A DNA stretch of 64,000 bases, taken from Saccharopolyspora gloriosae (GTDB taxonomy: Bacteria > Actinomycetota > Actinomycetes > Mycobacteriales > Pseudonocardiaceae). Below are positions 14,968-23,338 of the stretch, one piece after another. A model generated the notes under the pieces. That model was not told the origin of the DNA, did no database searches, and saw nothing but the letters and a program-made list of their open reading frames with translations. The translations under genes and the position numbers were made by a program. The stretch spans positions 6,061,470-6,125,469 of the forward strand of contig NZ_CP059557.1 of the NCBI RefSeq assembly GCF_022828475.1. The letters are read 5' to 3'. Position 1 is the first letter of the stretch. Every line of letters starts with the position of its first letter.

Positions 14968-16383
14968 TCAGCCGCGGGTCCATTCGTCCAGCCGCACGCC
15001 GAGCTGCTCGGCGACGGCGCGCAGTGCCGCGCGGTGGTCGCCGGGGACGGCGTGCAGGTGGTTGGCGCCGAACTTGGACAGGAACACGTCACCGGGCGCG
15101 TCGAGCCGGGCGAACGCGTGCGGCCATTCCGGCGTGGACTGTTCGACGAGGGCGCGGTTGGTGTCGTCGTCGTAGCTCTCGAACTCGCCGAGCATCATCT
15201 GCAGCCGGTATTCGCCGGCTTCCCGGGTGAGCCTGCCGAGCGTCATCTGTCCTGGCGCGGCGATGTGCTGCACGGAAGCGCCGCCCGCAGGGAAGAAGAA
15301 CACCTCCGGGTAGAAGTTGACCTTGGCGAGGTTCTCGGCGGGGTCGTCGCTGCGCGCCGCGTACCAGGTGGCGTGCTGCCCGGAGTTGCACAGGTCCCAG
15401 ATGTCCCGGTCGGCGTGGTAGTGCCGCACGTCGGCGAACAGCACCGGGGTGCGGGCGACCTGCTTGAACAGTTGCATGGTCAGCGCGCCGTCCATGTCGG
15501 CTTCGGTGGCGCAGACGTGGGTTTCCTTCGGCCCGTTCCAGTCGTAGGGGTCGTTGAGGAATGCTTCGGTGACGTCCATCGTCGCGAAGTTCTCGGTGAG
15601 TTCCGGTTGCCCTTTGATGCCGGAGAAGTCGAGGTTGCGTTCGGCGATGATGTCGCGGACCGCGATGTAGGAGCGGATCTGGCGTTCGAGCAGCTCAGGG
15701 GTGAGTTTCTTGCCGTCGTAGTGGACTCCGGCGGCGTGCTGCTCGATCCACTCGCGGCCTTTGCGGGCTTCGGCGGTGTCGGCTTTGTCGGCGCGCAGCA
15801 CGAGTTCGTACTGGTCGATCTCTTCGACGTCGATGCCGAATTGGCGTTGCCACTGGTCGGTGTTGGCGACGGCGGTGTTCATGCCCATGGGTCGCCCGCC
15901 GAACCGCCCGAAGGTGGAGCCGCGCAGGGATTTCACGGCCGCGGCGGCGGTGGCTTGGACACCGATGGCGTCGGCGAGCTCCGGCGAGTCGGGGGCGCCC
16001 CAGGCTCGGGTGTGCTTGCGCCCGATCTGGTCGAGGGCGCCGCCCGCGGCGAGCATTCCGACGAGGCCGGGCTCGGTGGGGTCGGTGCTGGCGACGAGCA
16101 CCAGCGGGCTGCGAGTGGCGTCGGCGGCGAGCATCGTGAAGTGCGGGAAGCACCAGACGGTGTAGTAGAAGACGGTGACGTCGACGTCGGCGGCCGCTAC
16201 CGCGCGGGCCACGGAGGTGGCGAGCACGTTGGTGGCGACGAGGTCGTCACCTGCTACGACGTCGTGTCCGGCAGCCCGCAGTGAGGCCACGAGGGCGTCC
16301 TGCTTGGCTTGGATGAATTCCGCGTTGCGAGCGTGCACATGATCACGACCGTCGGAAATGCCGACCACACCGATGCGGGCCAC
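14968..16383 (-). CDS. L-fucose/L-arabinose isomerase-family protein
   Basis: A 471-residue sugar isomerase. It starts M-A-R-I-G-V-V-G-I-S-D-G-R and ends with the FucI-like domain. Markers are R-P-M-G-M-N-T near residue 163, G-I-K-G-Q near 258, D-V-R-H-Y-H near 317, N-S-G-Q-H-A-T-W and H-I-A-A-P-G-Q-M-T-L-G-R-L near 377-390. Members interconvert an aldose and its ketose with a divalent metal in the active site; L-fucose isomerases also accept D-arabinose. The protein is shorter than E. coli FucI (about 590) and close to AraA size, so sugar specificity is open. GTG 16383 has GGGAGGA. Transcription should start near 16635 from a LacI-type regulated promoter, leaving a leader of about 250 bases. 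Kinase gene downstream. Confidence 0.85.
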   Translation of the reverse strand: MARIGVVGISDGRDHVHARNAEFIQAKQDALVASLRAAGHDVVAGDDLVATNVLATSVARAVAAADVDVTVFYYTVWCFPHFTMLAADATRSPLVLVASTDPTEPGLVGMLAAGGALDQIGRKHTRAWGAPDSPELADAIGVQATAAAAVKSLRGSTFGRFGGRPMGMNTAVANTDQWQRQFGIDVEEIDQYELVLRADKADTAEARKGREWIEQHAAGVHYDGKKLTPELLERQIRSYIAVRDIIAERNLDFSGIKGQPELTENFATMDVTEAFLNDPYDWNGPKETHVCATEADMDGALTMQLFKQVARTPVLFADVRHYHADRDIWDLCNSGQHATWYAARSDDPAENLAKVNFYPEVFFFPAGGASVQHIAAPGQMTLGRLTREAGEYRLQMMLGEFESYDDDTNRALVEQSTPEWPHAFARLDAPGDVFLSKFGANHLHAVPGDHRAALRAVAEQLGVRLDEWTRG

Positions 16384-16625
16384 GGGTCCTCCCAGGTTCT
16401 GCGGAACGTGCCAGGGTCGCGTCCGGAGGTGGGGTTCCGGATCGCGTCGAACGGGATCCTCGAACGGGTTCCGGAACGGGCCGTCCCGCTGCGTGAACGT
16501 GCCTGTTCCGTGCCAACTCTCGCCGCGCCCGGCGGTGCCTGGGAACGCATCGGGCGTGCCTGCGCTGGGGGTTCCGCGCCTGCCGCCGCCACCCGAATTC
16601 GTTCACCGTTGACCGACCGGGTTAT

Positions 16626-16673
16626 GAGCAATCGTTTTCTCGGAAGTTATTCTGGGCTTGCCGAGGCTGTCAA
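16626..16673 (-). promoter_or_regulatory. Promoter of the isomerase-kinase unit with abutting LacI-type operator
   Basis: On the minus strand: -35 TTGACA (16668-16673), 18-base spacer, -10 TAACTT (16644-16649), directly followed by an operator at 16626-16643, GAGCAATCGTTTTCTCGG on the plus strand. The operator is a near-palindrome with the central CG of LacI/GalR sites. Its 18 bases occur again, inverted, next to the -10 of the ABC importer operon. The divergent LacI-family gene starts 77 bases away. The rest of the 16384-16719 gap is leader sequence with no gene seen. Confidence 0.8.
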
Positions 16674-16719
16674 GGAATCCGCGCCGCAACCACGCGGCCA
16701 GCCGACATCAGGAGGTTCG

Positions 16720-17712
16720 GTGGCGACGATCAGTGATGTGGCGGCCAGGGCCGGGGTTTCCACCGCGACGGTCTCACGTGCGCTCAACGGCAAGAGCACC
16801 GTGGACCCGGAGTTGGCGGCGCGGGTGGCGGCGGCCGCCGACGAGCTCGGCTACCGCCCGAACGGGCCGGCCCGCAACCTGCGCAAACAGGAGACAGCGG
16901 TCCTCGCGTTGATCATTTCGGATGTGGAGAACCCGTTCTTCACCGCGATTTCCCGAGGCGTCGAGGACGTGGCGCACACCGCGGGTTATTCGGTGGTGCT
17001 GTGCAATTCCGACGACGATCCGGCGAAGGAACGCGAGTACCTGGACGTGGCGTTGCAGGAACGCGTCGCGGGCGTCCTGCTGTCCCCGACCGGCCGGGAG
17101 GAGGGCGCGGCTCTGCTGCGCGCGCATGGCACTCCGGTCGTGGCGTTGGACCGTCCGTTGCCGGGCGGTGGGGACACGGTCGTGGTGGACAGCGGCAACG
17201 CCGCGAAGAGCGCCACGCTGCACTTGGCGGATCAGGGTTATCGCCGCATCGGCTGCCTCACCGGCCCGAGCGGCATGCCCACGGCGGACGCGCGCCTGGA
17301 CGGCTACCGCGACGGCCTGCGCACGGCGGGCCTCACGGACGCGGGCCTGGTCCGGCACACCGAGTTCCGCGCGACCGGCGCCCGCCGAGCGGCACGTCAG
17401 CTGCTGGACCAGGACGAGCCGCCGGACGCGTTGCTGGTCGCGAACAACGCGATGGCCGTGGGCGTGCTGGAAACGCTCGGCGAGCTGGGTCTGCGGGCGG
17501 GCCGCGACGTCGGAGTGATCGCGTTCGACGACGCACCGTGGGCGACGTTGCTGGATCCGCCGTTGAGCGTCGTGTCCCAACCCGCCTACGACATGGGTTC
17601 GGTGGGGGCGCAGTTGTTGTTGCGCCGCATCAGCGGCGACCAAGGTGAGCCGACCACGCGAACGTTGTCGGCTCACCTCGTCGCACGCGGCAGCACCCGG
17701 CGCACCACCTGA
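16720..17712 (+). CDS. LacI-family transcriptional regulator
   Basis: A 330-residue repressor. Residues 1-50 are the LacI HTH and hinge: A-T-I-S-D-V-A-A-R-A-G-V-S-T-A-T-V-S-R-A-L-N-G. Then comes a two-lobed periplasmic-binding-like sensor domain beginning A-L-I-I-S-D-V-E-N-P-F-F (about residue 60) and including C-L-T-G-P and V-I-A-F-D-D-A-P-W. GTG 16720 is chosen because GGAGG precedes it and it gives the family N-terminus; the frame extends over 130 codons upstream without homology. It is divergent from the sugar isomerase gene, and the shared operator suggests that it represses both the isomerase-kinase unit and the ABC importer until the inducing sugar is bound. Autoregulation is possible, as the operator lies upstream of this gene too. 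Confidence 0.9.
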   Translation: MATISDVAARAGVSTATVSRALNGKSTVDPELAARVAAAADELGYRPNGPARNLRKQETAVLALIISDVENPFFTAISRGVEDVAHTAGYSVVLCNSDDDPAKEREYLDVALQERVAGVLLSPTGREEGAALLRAHGTPVVALDRPLPGGGDTVVVDSGNAAKSATLHLADQGYRRIGCLTGPSGMPTADARLDGYRDGLRTAGLTDAGLVRHTEFRATGARRAARQLLDQDEPPDALLVANNAMAVGVLETLGELGLRAGRDVGVIAFDDAPWATLLDPPLSVVSQPAYDMGSVGAQLLLRRISGDQGEPTTRTLSAHLVARGSTRRTT

Positions 17713-17713
17713 G

Positions 17714-18538
17714 TCACCGGGCGGCGGACACAGCCACCATCCGGAGCATCTCCTCGATTTTCGCGGTGAGCTTGCGCCGGTCGGCGGGGGCGACGGTGAA
17801 CCACTGCCGCCCGTCGCCGCCTTCGCGCTTCTGCGTCATGTAGCAGCCGTCGGCGCCGGTGAAGAACGACACCGAGTACGGCGGCCGGTGTGTGCGGCCG
17901 ACTCGCCGATCGTGGCTGCGGGCGGTGAACACCCCGTCCAGTTCACGTTCGGCGGTGAGCACCGTCACCAGCACTCGCGCGTCGGCGCTCTTCACCCCCG
18001 CCCCGGTGAGCGCGTTGAGCAACGTCCCGTTCGGGTTGTTGCGCCTGCGCTTGGTGGCGTTGTCGAGCACGTCGGTCGGCACGCTCGCCGTTCCGCCGCG
18101 CCCCGGGGTCAGATTGCCGATCAGTTCGACCGCGTTTCCCGCCGGGCCGCCGAATTCCTGCCTGCTGAGCACGATGTCCTGGAGGTCGTCGTTGCTCTCG
18201 CCATCGGCTTGGTACGCCTGCACCGTGGCGCGGCCGTGTTCGACGCAGACCGCGTTGAACGAGGTCCCGCGTTTGGCGTGCACCGCCACCCCGACCGCCA
18301 GCGGCGGCTTGGACAGCAGTTGCCACGAGTCGTCCAGGAACGGATGCAGATCATCGCGTTCGAGGTAGCCGAGGCGAACCAGGTCCTGCCTGCCCGCTTG
18401 GGAGGCCCGGGTGCGTTCGTCCTCGGTGGGTTCGCCCGCGAGCCGCCCCACCCGCAGCAGCGGATGCAGGTGGCTGTCGAACCGCTCGCACAGGTAGGCG
18501 GCGGCCAACGGGCTGATCGACATTCTGCCTCGGCTCAT
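17714..18538 (-). CDS. EspG-family ESX secretion-associated protein
   Basis: A 274-residue protein that matches the EspG fold in length and layout: M-S-I-S-P-L-A-A-A-Y-L near the N-terminus, alternating strands, the stretch R-R-R-N-N-P-N-G-T around residue 180, and a C-terminal W-F-T-V-A-P-A-D-R-R-K-L-T helix region. EspG proteins are cytoplasmic chaperones that bind the helical tips of PPE-type substrates and keep them soluble for type VII secretion. The ATG at 18538 shares a base with the stop of the PPE-like gene (TGATG), so the two are made together as substrate and chaperone. It ends one base after the convergent LacI gene's stop. Confidence 0.75.
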   Translation of the reverse strand: MSRGRMSISPLAAAYLCERFDSHLHPLLRVGRLAGEPTEDERTRASQAGRQDLVRLGYLERDDLHPFLDDSWQLLSKPPLAVGVAVHAKRGTSFNAVCVEHGRATVQAYQADGESNDDLQDIVLSRQEFGGPAGNAVELIGNLTPGRGGTASVPTDVLDNATKRRRNNPNGTLLNALTGAGVKSADARVLVTVLTAERELDGVFTARSHDRRVGRTHRPPYSVSFFTGADGCYMTQKREGGDGRQWFTVAPADRRKLTAKIEEMLRMVAVSAAR

Positions 18539-19839
18539 CAGCGGTCCTGGTTCTCCCAGTCGCCGAAGACCGGCGGCGCCACTGCCCGCATGTCGTTGGT
18601 GAACACGTCTTCCTCCTCGATGAGCCAGCTGGGCCGCTCGTGCTCGGCGTCGTCGCCTTGCTGACCGCCGCGCCGGCCACCGCCGCCCATGCCGGCACCG
18701 GGAGCACCCGCGCCGCCACGGCCACCGGCCGCTCCGGCACCACCGGCCGCGGGAGCACCGCCACCGGCACCACCGAGACCACCAACACCGGCACGCCCAC
18801 CGACGCCAGAGCCGGCCCCGGCACCTCCGCCGAGTCCGCCCGCGCGACCACCGGCTCCACCAGCGGAACCACCAGCACCACGACCGCCCGCAGCGCCGCC
18901 AGGACCACCATTGGGCGACTGCGCCCAGCGACCGTTGTGCGGGTTCTGCCGTTCCCAAGCCCCGGTCCCCGGGTTCTGGCGGTACAGCGTCCCGTCCGGA
19001 CCGCGCACCACTCCCGGAGGCAGGCCACCGCTCGGCGACGAAGGCGCCCAAGCCGAACCGGATCCAGCCGGAGGAGCACCGGCACCAGAACCACCGCCCA
19101 GCGACGGAGCCCCACCACCGGCCACCGGCGACGAAGCCCACGACGACGAACTCCCCGCCGGTTCTCCCCCACCGGACGAAACGCCGCTGAACTGCGAACT
19201 CCCCATCGCGTCACGAGCGGACGGCGTGGTGGCCCCGGGCGGGGTGGCGTTGGCAGGCTCACCGGGCATCGGCTGGAACTCGGGAACCGCAGCGAGGTTG
19301 GCTTCAGTCTCGCGCTGGTAGCGCTCCTGAACCTCGGTCGCTCGGTCGTTGGTCAGCTGGAAGTCCTCTTGCCGCTCTTCGTAGTCGCTGGCCCAGCCGA
19401 GGTACCAAGTGTCGTCGTGATCATCGACCCACCCCTTCTCCGGCGGATCAAGCTGCACGGGACGACCGTTGGAAAGCGTCTCACCGTTACTCGGAATGTC
19501 ACGGAACGTGGATACCTGCGACTCCGCCTGCTTGCCCAGCGCCGACGCAACACCAGTTGCAGTCTGAGACGCCGCCTCAGCATGCGGCACGATTTCATTA
19601 ATCGAAGAATTCGCCGCATCCGCGGCGCGCCCTTCATGTGCAGCCTCAGCAGCACGAAGAGCATCGCTAATCTTGACAGCTAGTCCATCGAATTTACCGG
19701 CAGCCCGCTCCCACGCATCACTGCCGCGATCGAGGGCCGCAGGCAGTTCCATAGAGTCAGGAGAACCTGCCATGTTGGCGCGAAGCTGTTTCGCGCCTCC
19801 GGCATAGCAAGCCATCGCATTTACATCAGATGCAACCAT
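18538..19839 (-). CDS. PPE-like type VII substrate with Gly/Ala-rich C-terminal half
   Basis: A 433-residue protein. Residues 1 to about 115 form an Ala-rich helical hairpin like WXG100/PPE proteins, with H-E-G-R-A-A-D-A-A where W-x-G usually sits. A region with D-P-P-E-K-G-W-V-D-D-H-D-D-T-W-Y follows. From about residue 200 the chain is low complexity: Pro/Ser/Gly, then a repeat R-Q-N-P (about 285 and 295), then almost pure Gly/Ala (about 310-390). It ends with an acidic tail carrying S-W-L-I-E-E-E-D-V-F. Likely exported as an EspG-bound complex; surface role unknown. Third gene of a four-gene operon, 18 bases after the DUF3558 gene. Confidence 0.7.
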   Translation of the reverse strand: MVASDVNAMACYAGGAKQLRANMAGSPDSMELPAALDRGSDAWERAAGKFDGLAVKISDALRAAEAAHEGRAADAANSSINEIVPHAEAASQTATGVASALGKQAESQVSTFRDIPSNGETLSNGRPVQLDPPEKGWVDDHDDTWYLGWASDYEERQEDFQLTNDRATEVQERYQRETEANLAAVPEFQPMPGEPANATPPGATTPSARDAMGSSQFSGVSSGGGEPAGSSSSWASSPVAGGGAPSLGGGSGAGAPPAGSGSAWAPSSPSGGLPPGVVRGPDGTLYRQNPGTGAWERQNPHNGRWAQSPNGGPGGAAGGRGAGGSAGGAGGRAGGLGGGAGAGSGVGGRAGVGGLGGAGGGAPAAGGAGAAGGRGGAGAPGAGMGGGGRRGGQQGDDAEHERPSWLIEEEDVFTNDMRAVAPPVFGDWENQDR

Positions 19840-19857
19840 AAACTAACTCCCCCTCAA

Positions 19858-20451
19858 TTAGCTGGCCGCCGGCAATGCCGGAACCGAAGATTCGAGAGCC
19901 TTCTTAGCTAGACCACACGGATCAACCGGGGCGCCAGAACCATTTGCCTCGGTAGCGAAAGAATAGAGAATCTCATCATCTCTAGTGGCCAGATAAAGCG
20001 CACAACTACCGTTCGCAGGGTCGTCATCATTAGCCTGAACAGCGGGATGTCCAGCGATTTCCGACTCGGCGTAATCGACAAAGCCAGCCGAATTGTCGCG
20101 GTACACCTGCAGGGACCGCCCCGGAAGAACACTCAAAGAAACTGTGGTCTCCCCACCGGAAGAGCGCCATTTGCAATGCTCAGGCAAGCTCGGATCCAGT
20201 GCATCCTTCATCTTTTGCCCTTGAGGCTCAAGATTTAGAGTTTGCACATCCTGCGGCTTCAGCAAGGAACATACTTCCACCGCGGACGCATCCCTCGGAT
20301 CCTTCACCCCAGAACCTTGACCGGACGGGGATCCTTGCGGCACCGGATCACTATCGCCCCCCGACCCGACCGCGCAACCAGAAGCCAGGGCCGCCAACGA
20401 TACGAACCCGACGAGCGTCCGCAACACGGGATGGGACAAACTCTTTGACAT
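19858..20451 (-). CDS. DUF3558 lipoprotein
   Basis: A 197-residue protein with a signal peptide and lipobox A-L-A-S-G-C (Cys26). After a Gly/Ser/Pro linker comes the DUF3558 domain. Visible parts are A-S-A-V-E-V-C-S-L-L-K-P-Q-D near residue 60, C-K-W about 105, then strands with V-S-L-S-V-L, and a C-terminal C-x-L-A-K-K-A-L. The Cys residues likely form disulfides. DUF3558 proteins are common in actinomycete ESX-type operons and sit on the outer membrane face; no activity is established. ATG 20451 has GAGGG immediately upstream and is four bases from the previous stop. GC content is visibly lower here than in the core genes. Confidence 0.8.
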   Translation of the reverse strand: MSKSLSHPVLRTLVGFVSLAALASGCAVGSGGDSDPVPQGSPSGQGSGVKDPRDASAVEVCSLLKPQDVQTLNLEPQGQKMKDALDPSLPEHCKWRSSGGETTVSLSVLPGRSLQVYRDNSAGFVDYAESEIAGHPAVQANDDDPANGSCALYLATRDDEILYSFATEANGSGAPVDPCGLAKKALESSVPALPAAS

Positions 20452-20455
20452 CCCT

Positions 20456-20782
20456 CTACGACCGCCTTTCAATCTGACCCGCATCGACCGATGCATTTTC
20501 ATCAGCACTGCGATACTCATCAAGCGTTGCCCGATAAGCTTCAATTTTCGCCGTCAACTTATCAATCATGGCGTTCGCCGAGCCCTGCAGCGAAGCATCC
20601 GCGCCATTAACGCGATCAGTGAAGAGCGCACGAGCCTCTCCCGTGATCGAGTCTTTCGCCGTGAGCTCCTTCGGCATAGCCCCACGCGAGGACTGCGCTA
20701 GTTCCTGGGCTTCATCCCGAGCCTCTTCGAGCTTCCGGATCGCACCCTCAAGTGCTTCTGGGTCAATTCTGAACCCGGTCAT
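20456..20782 (-). CDS. Helical WXG100/EspC-like protein, first gene of the EspG/PPE operon
   Basis: A 108-residue, highly helical protein (M-T-G-F-R-I-D-P-E-A-L-E-G-A-I-R-K-L) with two long amphipathic helices and no W-x-G motif. The opening I-D-P-E-A-L resembles EspC/DUF2580-type ESX proteins. ATG 20782 has a strong GGGGAGGAAGC site; an in-frame upstream extension of 15 codons is not needed. It begins the operon with DUF3558, PPE-like and EspG genes. It probably pairs with the PPE-like protein for export, by analogy with PE/PPE and EsxA/EsxB pairs. Confidence 0.6.
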   Translation of the reverse strand: MTGFRIDPEALEGAIRKLEEARDEAQELAQSSRGAMPKELTAKDSITGEARALFTDRVNGADASLQGSANAMIDKLTAKIEAYRATLDEYRSADENASVDAGQIERRS

Positions 20783-21125
20783 GCTTCCTCCCCTGGCATG
20801 TCCACGCGTCAGCTGAGCATGGTGCACGCTCGGGCATCTACGCGTGCGCGAACCTACTCAACTACCGGTATGACGATCAACACAGTAGTTGGTGACGCAC
20901 TGAGGGTGATCGCCACCCGTTCAGCCCAATGGTTTCCAGGGAAGAGATTTGCACATTCTCCTGACCTGCATTAACAGCTCCATGCGAGCAAGGGCGCCCA
21001 TGTCAGCAACGAGCTGAGACGAACGACGGAGAGCCGAACGAGGAGAGCGAGATCTCAACCGTTCCGTGACTCTGCTGCCTCTTGCAGGGGACGTGACCGC
21101 TGATCACCAGACTCAACTGACCCAC
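20783..21125. other. Intergenic region between two minus-strand type VII operons
   Basis: No gene seen in these 343 bases, which are less GC-rich than average. The region contains the upstream sequence of the EspC-like gene at 20782 and the 3' end of the operon that stops at 21126. No convincing hairpin or promoter was recognised. Confidence 0.3.
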
Positions 21126-21632
21126 TCACCGCACTCCCGGCAGATCCGACCGCAGCACCGCGAACGCGACGACCGTGGCGACGAAGGAAAAGACCATGGG
21201 GAGAAACAGAAATCCTGTCAATGGAAGGACCTCGACAGAACCGCCGGAGAAAATCTGAAGGAAGACCGCGGACAGACCTCCAAAAGCGAACAGACCCCCG
21301 GTCAGAACGAACCCAACGCGGCGGGTTCCGGTCGCACCGTTCACTTCCAGCCACCCGGCCTTGAAACACGACTGCGCCAGCATCACGCCCGACCCGTGCG
21401 CGATTCCAAACAATGTTACCGGCATTGTGCACATCACCGTGGCCAATGCGTATCCGCCCACGACCGCGAGGTTGAACGCCCACAGCGTTCCGACCACGCC
21501 GACCAGTACCGATACCAGCAGCAACGCCAGCCCGGCCACCAAAAGACATCGCTTCGCGTGCCGAGCCCACCCAGCGGACACCGGAATGTACCTCGGCGGC
21601 GGCTGCGGAACATGTGGAATAACTACGACCAT
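21126..21632 (-). CDS. Membrane protein, paralogue of the upstream gene
   Basis: A 168-residue protein with four to five transmembrane segments (about residues 28-50, 53-75, 80-95, 105-125 and 135-160). It starts with a cytoplasmic Pro-rich leader V-I-P-H-V-P-Q-P-P-P-R-Y-I-P-V-S-x-G-W. The next gene upstream encodes a protein with the same plan (V-P-x-x-x-P-P-P-x-Y-x-x-V-S-x-x-W-x-R, then K-x-x-L-L-x-A-G-L), so the two arose by duplication. ATG 21632 has a GAGGAA site. It is the last gene of a five-gene operon with WXG-like proteins. I do not recognise the family. Confidence 0.6.
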   Translation of the reverse strand: MVVVIPHVPQPPPRYIPVSAGWARHAKRCLLVAGLALLLVSVLVGVVGTLWAFNLAVVGGYALATVMCTMPVTLFGIAHGSGVMLAQSCFKAGWLEVNGATGTRRVGFVLTGGLFAFGGLSAVFLQIFSGGSVEVLPLTGFLFLPMVFSFVATVVAFAVLRSDLPGVR

Positions 21633-21696
21633 TTCCAGATTCCTCTGTTGTTCCGGCAGTAAGGGCAGGATGCCAGCAACGACACCGCTACAGCGT

Positions 21697-22230
21697 TTAC
21701 TGCGGATCAGGACGCATGGACTTCAGCAGGACGCCCCAAGCGACTCCGGCCATACCGACCGGCAATACCGCGAGACCCAGGTACGAGCATAGCTCCAGAT
21801 CCAGGCTGATCGGACCATAACTGCGCCCTGCCGAAGTTCCAACGATAAGAGCCAGGCAAGCCACGCTCAGGCCGCTGGTACACACTGTTCCGATAAGCCA
21901 CACCACCGACTGCCGAAGAACGCTACGAGCGCCGGCTACGTTGATACAGCCGCCACGAAAGTTCGCCTGCCCAAATAAGCAGCACAAGCCGACAATCCAA
22001 GAAAAGAAGGCGGACACGCCGATCATACCCGCCGTGAGCCACGACAACGGATCATCGGCGATCGGCAGGAAGAACGTCCACGGTATCCCGATCAGGGCGA
22101 CTACCGGAGAAAGGATGACCAGCACCAGCCCGGCGAGGAGCAGCCTCAGCTTCATCCTGCGTTCCCATTCGAACGACACCCGAACATAATGGGGCGGCGG
22201 GGGCGGTCCGACCGGAATCGGAACAATCAT
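21697..22230 (-). CDS. Membrane protein with Pro-rich N-terminus, first of a paralogous pair
   Basis: A 177-residue protein with about four to five membrane segments (about residues 27-55, 63-90, 108-130 and 145-165) after a leader M-I-V-P-I-P-V-G-P-P-P-P-P-H-Y-V-R-V-S. It contains C-C-L and C-T-S-G motifs inside or near membrane segments. The start at 22230 overlaps the stop of the WXG-membrane gene (ATGA), so it is translationally coupled to it. A 64-base gap separates it from its paralogue. Unknown function; the coupling suggests that it forms a membrane complex with the WXG-type protein. Confidence 0.6.
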   Translation of the reverse strand: MIVPIPVGPPPPPHYVRVSFEWERRMKLRLLLAGLVLVILSPVVALIGIPWTFFLPIADDPLSWLTAGMIGVSAFFSWIVGLCCLFGQANFRGGCINVAGARSVLRQSVVWLIGTVCTSGLSVACLALIVGTSAGRSYGPISLDLELCSYLGLAVLPVGMAGVAWGVLLKSMRPDPQ

Positions 22231-23006
22231 CGAGACTCCCAGTTCGAAGCATCGCCGTCACTGGCGCTTCCGTCACTCAAATCCACCCCGTTACCCGGCT
22301 TCGACCAGGTTTCGCCGAGTCCGTCGAGAGCACCCTGGAGCACCTTGACCTGAGACTTGATCGGCTGAACCGTCGTGATGAACGCTGTGACAGCCGACCC
22401 GATAAGACCGAGAACCACCGTGATAACTCCGGCGAGTCCAGCAACAGCCGGGAGTGCCGTAGCAATTCCCGCCAGTCCAGCTATTGCACCTGCCAATCCA
22501 ACGGCAAACAGAACGACTGCGAACGCGATGGAGACCCAGAACATCCGAACCGCATTGGCGAGTGCATCCAACGCAGTAGCCATCTTGTCGGCGACTCCCT
22601 GGACGCCGGTCACCGTACCAGCTTGACCCGGCACCAGAGCCTTGTACGCTTCGGCAGCGCGTCCCTCCCACTCGATGTTGCTGCGATGTTTATCCAGGTT
22701 TAGAGCACCGGCAATGGATTTCAGCGGCGCCGAAACCTGCCCACTCCACTGCTCGGACATTTCGCGCAGAAGCCCAATATTTCCACGATTTTCAATGAAT
22801 TCGTAAATCTCCTCGAAAACTTTCAGCTGGAGCTTCCCGAACTCCTCCATGCCTTTCTTGATCGGTTCGATCAAGTGCATGAAAGCTTCGGGTACCCAGC
22901 TCAAGAGTTGGTTGACGCCGTCGTAGAGCTTATGGACCATCTCTTGGGCTTCGGTGAGTTTTCCGCTCACCATGTGGATGACGTCATCGCCGGCGGCCGC
23001 GGTCAC
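22227..23006 (-). CDS. WXG-containing membrane protein of a type VII-like operon
   Basis: A 259-residue protein. The first 110 residues are amphipathic helices containing Q-W-S-G (W87). W113-E-G-R-A-A-E-A-Y then gives a classical W-x-G turn with the following Y-x-x-L. Residues about 150-215 are two to three hydrophobic segments rich in Gly/Ala/Val, and the C-terminus is acidic and polar. This looks like a WXG100 helical hairpin anchored in the membrane rather than a free substrate. Starts at GTG 23006, overlapping the previous stop by four bases (GTGA), and ends overlapping the next gene (ATGA). No toxin domain is visible, so a polymorphic toxin is not supported. Confidence 0.6.
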   Translation of the reverse strand: MTAAAGDDVIHMVSGKLTEAQEMVHKLYDGVNQLLSWVPEAFMHLIEPIKKGMEEFGKLQLKVFEEIYEFIENRGNIGLLREMSEQWSGQVSAPLKSIAGALNLDKHRSNIEWEGRAAEAYKALVPGQAGTVTGVQGVADKMATALDALANAVRMFWVSIAFAVVLFAVGLAGAIAGLAGIATALPAVAGLAGVITVVLGLIGSAVTAFITTVQPIKSQVKVLQGALDGLGETWSKPGNGVDLSDGSASDGDASNWESR

Positions 23007-23338
23007 GGGTGTTCTCCAACGAGTTTGTTCAGCTGTTGCACGGCGGCGTCGTCGTCGGCCTTGTACTGCTCGGCAGCAGCGGTCAGATCGTCGGCGATCT
23101 TGTTGAAATACTGCTGCCCTTGGCCGAGCATGTTCTCGATCGCGGTGCGCAGCTCTTCCAACGTGTCGTCCAGGCCGAACTCATCGCTGAGGTAGAACCT
23201 GTCGGCCTCGTTGATCCGCAGTGTTTCCACTGCCTGCTTCGTGCTGTTCATGGCTTCGGCTTGTTCGCGCCACAGGGCGGCGTCGGTGTGCATGGCGTCG
23301 AGGGCGGTTTTGATGCCTTCGCCGTTCGGGGGTGCCAT
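23003..23338 (-). CDS. Helical EspC/WXG-like protein
   Basis: A 111-residue helical protein (M-A-P-P-N-G-E-G-I-K-T-A-L-D-A-M) with W23 in A-L-W-R-E-Q-A-E-A-M, long helices and a final K-L-V-G-E-H-P. No signal peptide or catalytic motif. The ATG at 23338 is fixed by the TGATG overlap with the YbaB-like gene; the upstream in-frame extension lies inside that gene. It is coupled on both sides, so it is made in step with the YbaB-like and WXG-membrane proteins. Probably the soluble partner of the latter. Confidence 0.6.
   Translation of the reverse strand: MAPPNGEGIKTALDAMHTDAALWREQAEAMNSTKQAVETLRINEADRFYLSDEFGLDDTLEELRTAIENMLGQGQQYFNKIADDLTAAAEQYKADDDAAVQQLNKLVGEHP

Noticed and set aside
22227-23006. 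Polymorphic toxin with N-terminal WXG domain
   Set aside because: The C-terminus is a membrane region and a short acidic tail, with no toxin domain, and no immunity-like gene follows.
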